Shown in pieces: positions 60,337 through 64,000 of a stretch of 64,000 nucleotides of DNA. Origin of the DNA: Brachypodius melanocephalos (Eukaryota; Chordata; Aves; Passeriformes; Pycnonotidae); NCBI GenBank assembly GCA_013398615.1, contig VZSR01000514.1, positions 10,894,116 to 10,958,115 on the forward strand, read 5' to 3'. Both the position numbers and the translations under genes were made by a program. Position 1 is the stretch's first letter; each line of letters starts with the position of its first letter. The notes below the pieces were generated by a model, which was not told the origin of the DNA, did not search any database, and was given only the letters and a program-made list of their open reading frames with translations.

Positions 60337-63300
60337 GTGGTTTGATCAAATGCTGTATTTTCCTCCACAGTTTTAGTCTGGCTGCCAAATTTGGGCTGGG
60401 GGAGGAGGTCACCCAGCCAGAAGCACAATATGTTCAGTCTGCTGTGGCTTCCAGTGGATCTGCTCCCTTGGGGCTGCCAGATGGAGCTGCGCACCCACCA
60501 CTGAAGCCCCTCAGCCATATGCCAGGACTCACCCGTGGCTGTGCACAGCTCCAGTTCTGCTCTTAACAACAAGCAACGGAAATACTTTGATCCTTTGTCT
60601 CAAAGCACCCATAGGGAGGTTCTTCAAACCTGCCATGAACTCCAGAGCAAGAATTAGTGCCCAGACTTCTCCAGCTTGCTGTGTTTTGGATGAAGCTGAA
60701 ATCTCTCTGCTCCTGTACGAGTTCACCAGGATTTCATCCCATCACTGATGGGGCACAGTTGCCTCACTGGTTTCCTACTTCTGCAGCCATGCCAGAAGAC
60801 AGAGTCCTTCCTGCATCACACTAACACAGCCACACTCTGCAGCAATAAACCACCCAGACCAGGCCCTGGTCATTCTCTGGTCATCCCCACTTTGTCCAGA
60901 GGCCTGTGGCTTGTGGACCATTCCAAGAACCAGCTGTCCCGAAGAGCTTCCAGCCATTATGAGAAACCTTCTGCACTAAGGAGGTAAAATGTCCTCTGTG
61001 CTTCAGCTTGTCTCTCTTGACAGCAAATTTCCTTCTCTGGGCTACAAAAGGTGAGGAATTCCTTCTATTTTCTGACACAGCTAAGCAGTGAGGATGGTGT
61101 TTTCATAAGATGGTTTGTAGGAACTGGGACTGTATTAAATGACATTTTACAGCTATTTTAACTGCATGACTGTTTACATTTCAGACTTTCAAACCTACAA
61201 GAAACAGACTATATTTACCATTTAATCAAAGAATGACCTCTGGATATTTTGATTTAGGAGATCCAGCATGCCCCAGCATCATGTCTGCTGCCCACACTAA
61301 CTGACCACAGCTTGTGCTCCCCTCTCTTCACAGGACGACTTGGGCACAAATCCCCTTAAGACAGTGAATACCTTCATCATTTTCTTGTGTCTCAGCTGGA
61401 GCACGGAGGAATGGACTGAGAAATCGGAGGAGTAAAATATTGCAGTGAACTTTTAAACTAAAATAGCAATAGAGAGTTAGATAATTAAATGGGAAACCAG
61501 ATCCAAATGTCAAATAAGGAGGGGGACATCAAAGAGAAACAGCAATCTCTGATAAAGATCAAGAGAGAAAACTAAAATTTTTATGGCATATGCTGACAAA
61601 TGGCTGGAGTAAAATGTAACAAAGTAACTTGGTTTAGCAATATTTCTACAGATTGTCTGAACTACACTGCTGTAGAGATCAAAGGATAGAGCTGGAAACA
61701 AAATACCAAAAGAAATGACACACTACCCTTCTACCTCTTCCCCCTCCTGCTGACCCCCCCTTCCCTTTTAAATTCATATTTCAAACCCTGGACTCAGAGG
61801 CTGGAAATTTGTAAGAGTTTCTGGAAAGGTCACTCCATCAACTGGGCGAGTGGGAACTTTTTATTTGAAATTTCTTTGCAGTATCCTGTTATTTTCTGTC
61901 CCCATTAGAGAGGTGTTCCGAAGGCAGGTCCAGGCAGTCTCCAGCTCAGATCTCCTCTCAGCTGAGCACCAGATTTTCCCTGGGATGCTCAGCTCTCCTC
62001 TGCCTTTCTGTGTGGGACTCAGTCACATGGCTCCAGCAGATGGGTTTCCTGCAGTTTTTTTCCCAACAATGCTCCATTGTTGCTATTGAAACTTCTCCTC
62101 CTGCTTGAGCCCAGTCCTCATTATGTGCAGATTAATCCCCTGGTTCTGATGACTGCGCTTCTCTATCAACACTCGCCATTTGTGGGCATCCTCGAAAAAC
62201 AGAGTAATTTCTTATTTTTAGTTTGCTTTGTTGACTTGCTTATCACTTCATCATACACTCCAGCTAAATATATTTGTCAATTGAGGCATTTCGAGCATTT
62301 TGTAAATAAACTAGTCATCTGTAATTTATTTAAAGTTTATTTGCAGTAATCTCAAATGCAGGGACCCTGCCAATTATTTTTTTGTTCCTGTTTTTCAATT
62401 ACTTAAAATTAAAAATAAAATTTCACGAGGGAAAAAATGCTTGGTTTTTCCACTCTACTTGAAAGTCAGCTCTCAAGATAGCTGCTTTTCTGTATTATCA
62501 GGAGACTGGGAGATAAAGATTATCTCTGACTACATTCTCCTCCTACATGAGAACAAAGACTCTTTTAATAAATGAAACTCAGATTCTTTCTGCTCAATAA
62601 AAAGGATTGCACTCAAAAACAAGACAGCCAGGTGAAATCCTGGAGTAGATGCTACCTGCAGGACTAAGCTTGATTGAATGACCCTTTTTGGCTTAAATTT
62701 AGGAAAAGATTTGGTGGACCCTCTACCTGCTGCAAACATGTGACAGTTAACAGGAAATTGCAAGTCCATTGGAGGGCAAGGTTGGACAGGAGCCACAAAC
62801 GTTGACAGATAAAGTGCTTTAGCCAGTTTAAAATATCTACTTAGTCTTCACAAAATTACTCTTCAGGCACTTCTCGAAAGCTGGAAAGATAAAAAACACC
62901 CTCCTGCACCATTAAAAGTGTGCAAAATGCTGCAGCGCCTCTGTGGAGCTCTCATTTTCCACTGGGTCCCAGTGTTTCCCTGGGAGTTGGCAAATACCAG
63001 TTCTCATCTCAGCCCCACAAGAGCACGGCAGCTACGAGGAAAAGACAGATCACAGGGCCCTGATAGCAGGAAGAGGATGTTTACTGCTCTCCAAAGCACC
63101 TCCCCTTGCACAAAAGATGGATTCTGTGTAACTCTGGTTAGTATTAAAAATTCCGGGAAAAGGGATTACTCAGGATCACGAGAGTGAATTGCTACACTTT
63201 AAGAAATGGACACGTGGGAAAGGACAAGCAATGAGCTGGACCTAATATTCACCAGTTCAATCTTTATTAGAAGATCCCATCAGAAATGAAGTGTATCCTA

Positions 63301-63690
63301 ACTCCTTTTGATCCTTCAGCTTGCATGTTTGCCATGAAGTTCAGCAAAATAAACTGTTGATTTTAGGAAGCTATTTGTCCCCTCTGTGTAATACAGACTG
63401 ACATTTCCTCCCTGTGAACCATCTTTTGCCATTCATTACACTCATCCACTGAGTCTTTCCTCTGATGTCTCTCTATTTATAGTTCTGTGTCTTCTATTTT
63501 TTTTCATTGCCTCTTAGGACTGTGGAGTCAAAAAACAAATGTGGTGCCAGAAGAGACAACAGCCATTGGATTCTTCCAGGGCTTCCTAATCTGCTTCTGA
63601 AACTTCCTGGAATAAATCTCATCAGAGTGGTATGAGCGTGGGTTTATACAAGATAAATGTGAGAGCAAACTTTGGAAAGTTCCTGCTTCA

Positions 63691-63870
63691 TCACAAAACA
63701 GAATTATGGGGGACTTTTTGAGGTCATGTGGTTCAACCCAAGGCACAAACAGGATCATGATACCCCATGACTTCTGAGGCCAACCCACTTCCTCAGATAG
63801 AGACACCACAACCTGTCTGTAAGAGCTATTGCAATACCTTGCCTACTTCTTGGCCTGTAAAACCCCTCTA
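63691..63870 (-). mobile_element. Old CR1 LINE fragment
   Basis: Diverged minus-oriented text: 'ttgaggtcatgtggttcaac', 'aacaggatcatgatacccca', 'agagacaccacaacctgtct', 'tattgcaataccttgcctac'. The order fits an older CR1 subtype ('gaggtcatctggtccaaccc ... ccacaacctctctgg'). Confidence 0.6.
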
Positions 63871-63937
63871 GATTTAAGATGATTTAAAACAAAGCTTCAA
63901 GTCTTGCATTTAAAAACAGACAAAACCCCTACCAATT

Positions 63938-63941
63938 AAAA

Positions 63942-63961
<20 letters not shown>
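63938..63961. repeat. A24 homopolymer
   Basis: Twenty-four A residues close to the window end, followed by an interrupted A-rich stretch. Confidence 0.95.
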
Positions 63962-63972
<11 letters not shown>

Positions 63973-64000
63973 CTGATCTATGTAAAAATTCTTCATGGCT

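Larger units (their letters stand above)
59051..63690. other. Non-coding sequence, no gene recognised
   Basis: Contains the longest ORF of the window (228 codons, + 59539-60225). Its C-terminal part runs through a tRNA-like relic and its sequence resembles no protein family I know, so I judge it spurious. An A-run lies at 60320-60336. The rest is unique DNA. Confidence 0.5.

Noticed and set aside
63938..63961. Poly(A) tail of a processed pseudogene
   Set aside because: The sequence upstream is an antisense CR1 fragment and unique DNA, with no recognisable mRNA-derived sequence.

Overview
The window looks like non-coding DNA from a bird, most likely a songbird (Passeriformes). The evidence is about sixteen fragments of the avian CR1 retrotransposon, most of them truncated 3' ends finishing in the typical ATTCTATGA-type tail. 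There is also a tRNA-Ile-headed SINE with a CR1-like tail, a type described from zebra finch (TguSINE1). The CR1 subtypes with a 'gccatgggcaggga' core resemble those common in passerines. The placement comes from recognising repeats by eye, not from a database search.

I found no convincing protein-coding gene, rRNA or functional tRNA. Open reading frames are short, start and stop without relation to splice signals, and do not resemble known protein families. The only recognisable coding remnants are decayed retrotransposon fragments: an endonuclease piece at about 15.9-16.25 kb (+) and a reverse-transcriptase piece at about 18.08-18.56 kb (-). The window is probably a gene desert or the inside of a very long intron. 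An assembly gap of exactly 100 N sits at 36521-36620, between a 15-base T run and GC-rich sequence.

Layout. 0-7.3 kb: repeat-poor DNA, then the tRNA-Ile SINE at 3 kb and three CR1 fragments. 7.3-15.9 kb: mostly unique AT-rich DNA with one CR1 fragment. 15.9-21.7 kb: LINE endonuclease and RT relics, a CAA repeat, a conserved-looking block at 19.8-21.1 kb, and a junction of two CR1 tails in inverted orientation at 21.45-21.67 kb. 21.7-35.5 kb: unique DNA with two CR1 fragments, a small CpG cluster at 29.26-29.34 kb, and one copy of a palindromic amniote repeat at 28.0 kb. 35.5-49.5 kb: five CR1 fragments, the gap, a 16-bp minisatellite at 39.85 kb, a second palindromic-repeat copy at 43.2 kb, homeodomain-site-rich AT DNA at 45.4-45.6 kb, and a clear CpG island at 49.05-49.28 kb. 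49.5-64 kb: mostly unique DNA with two CR1 fragments, a conserved-looking block near 58 kb and a tRNA-like relic at 60.2 kb.

The most noteworthy points are the isolated CpG island at 49.05-49.28 kb with a strong-context ATG, the tRNA-Ile/CR1 SINE, the inverted CR1 tail pairs that could form hairpins, and several unique AT-rich blocks that read like developmental enhancers. I found no new multi-gene system.
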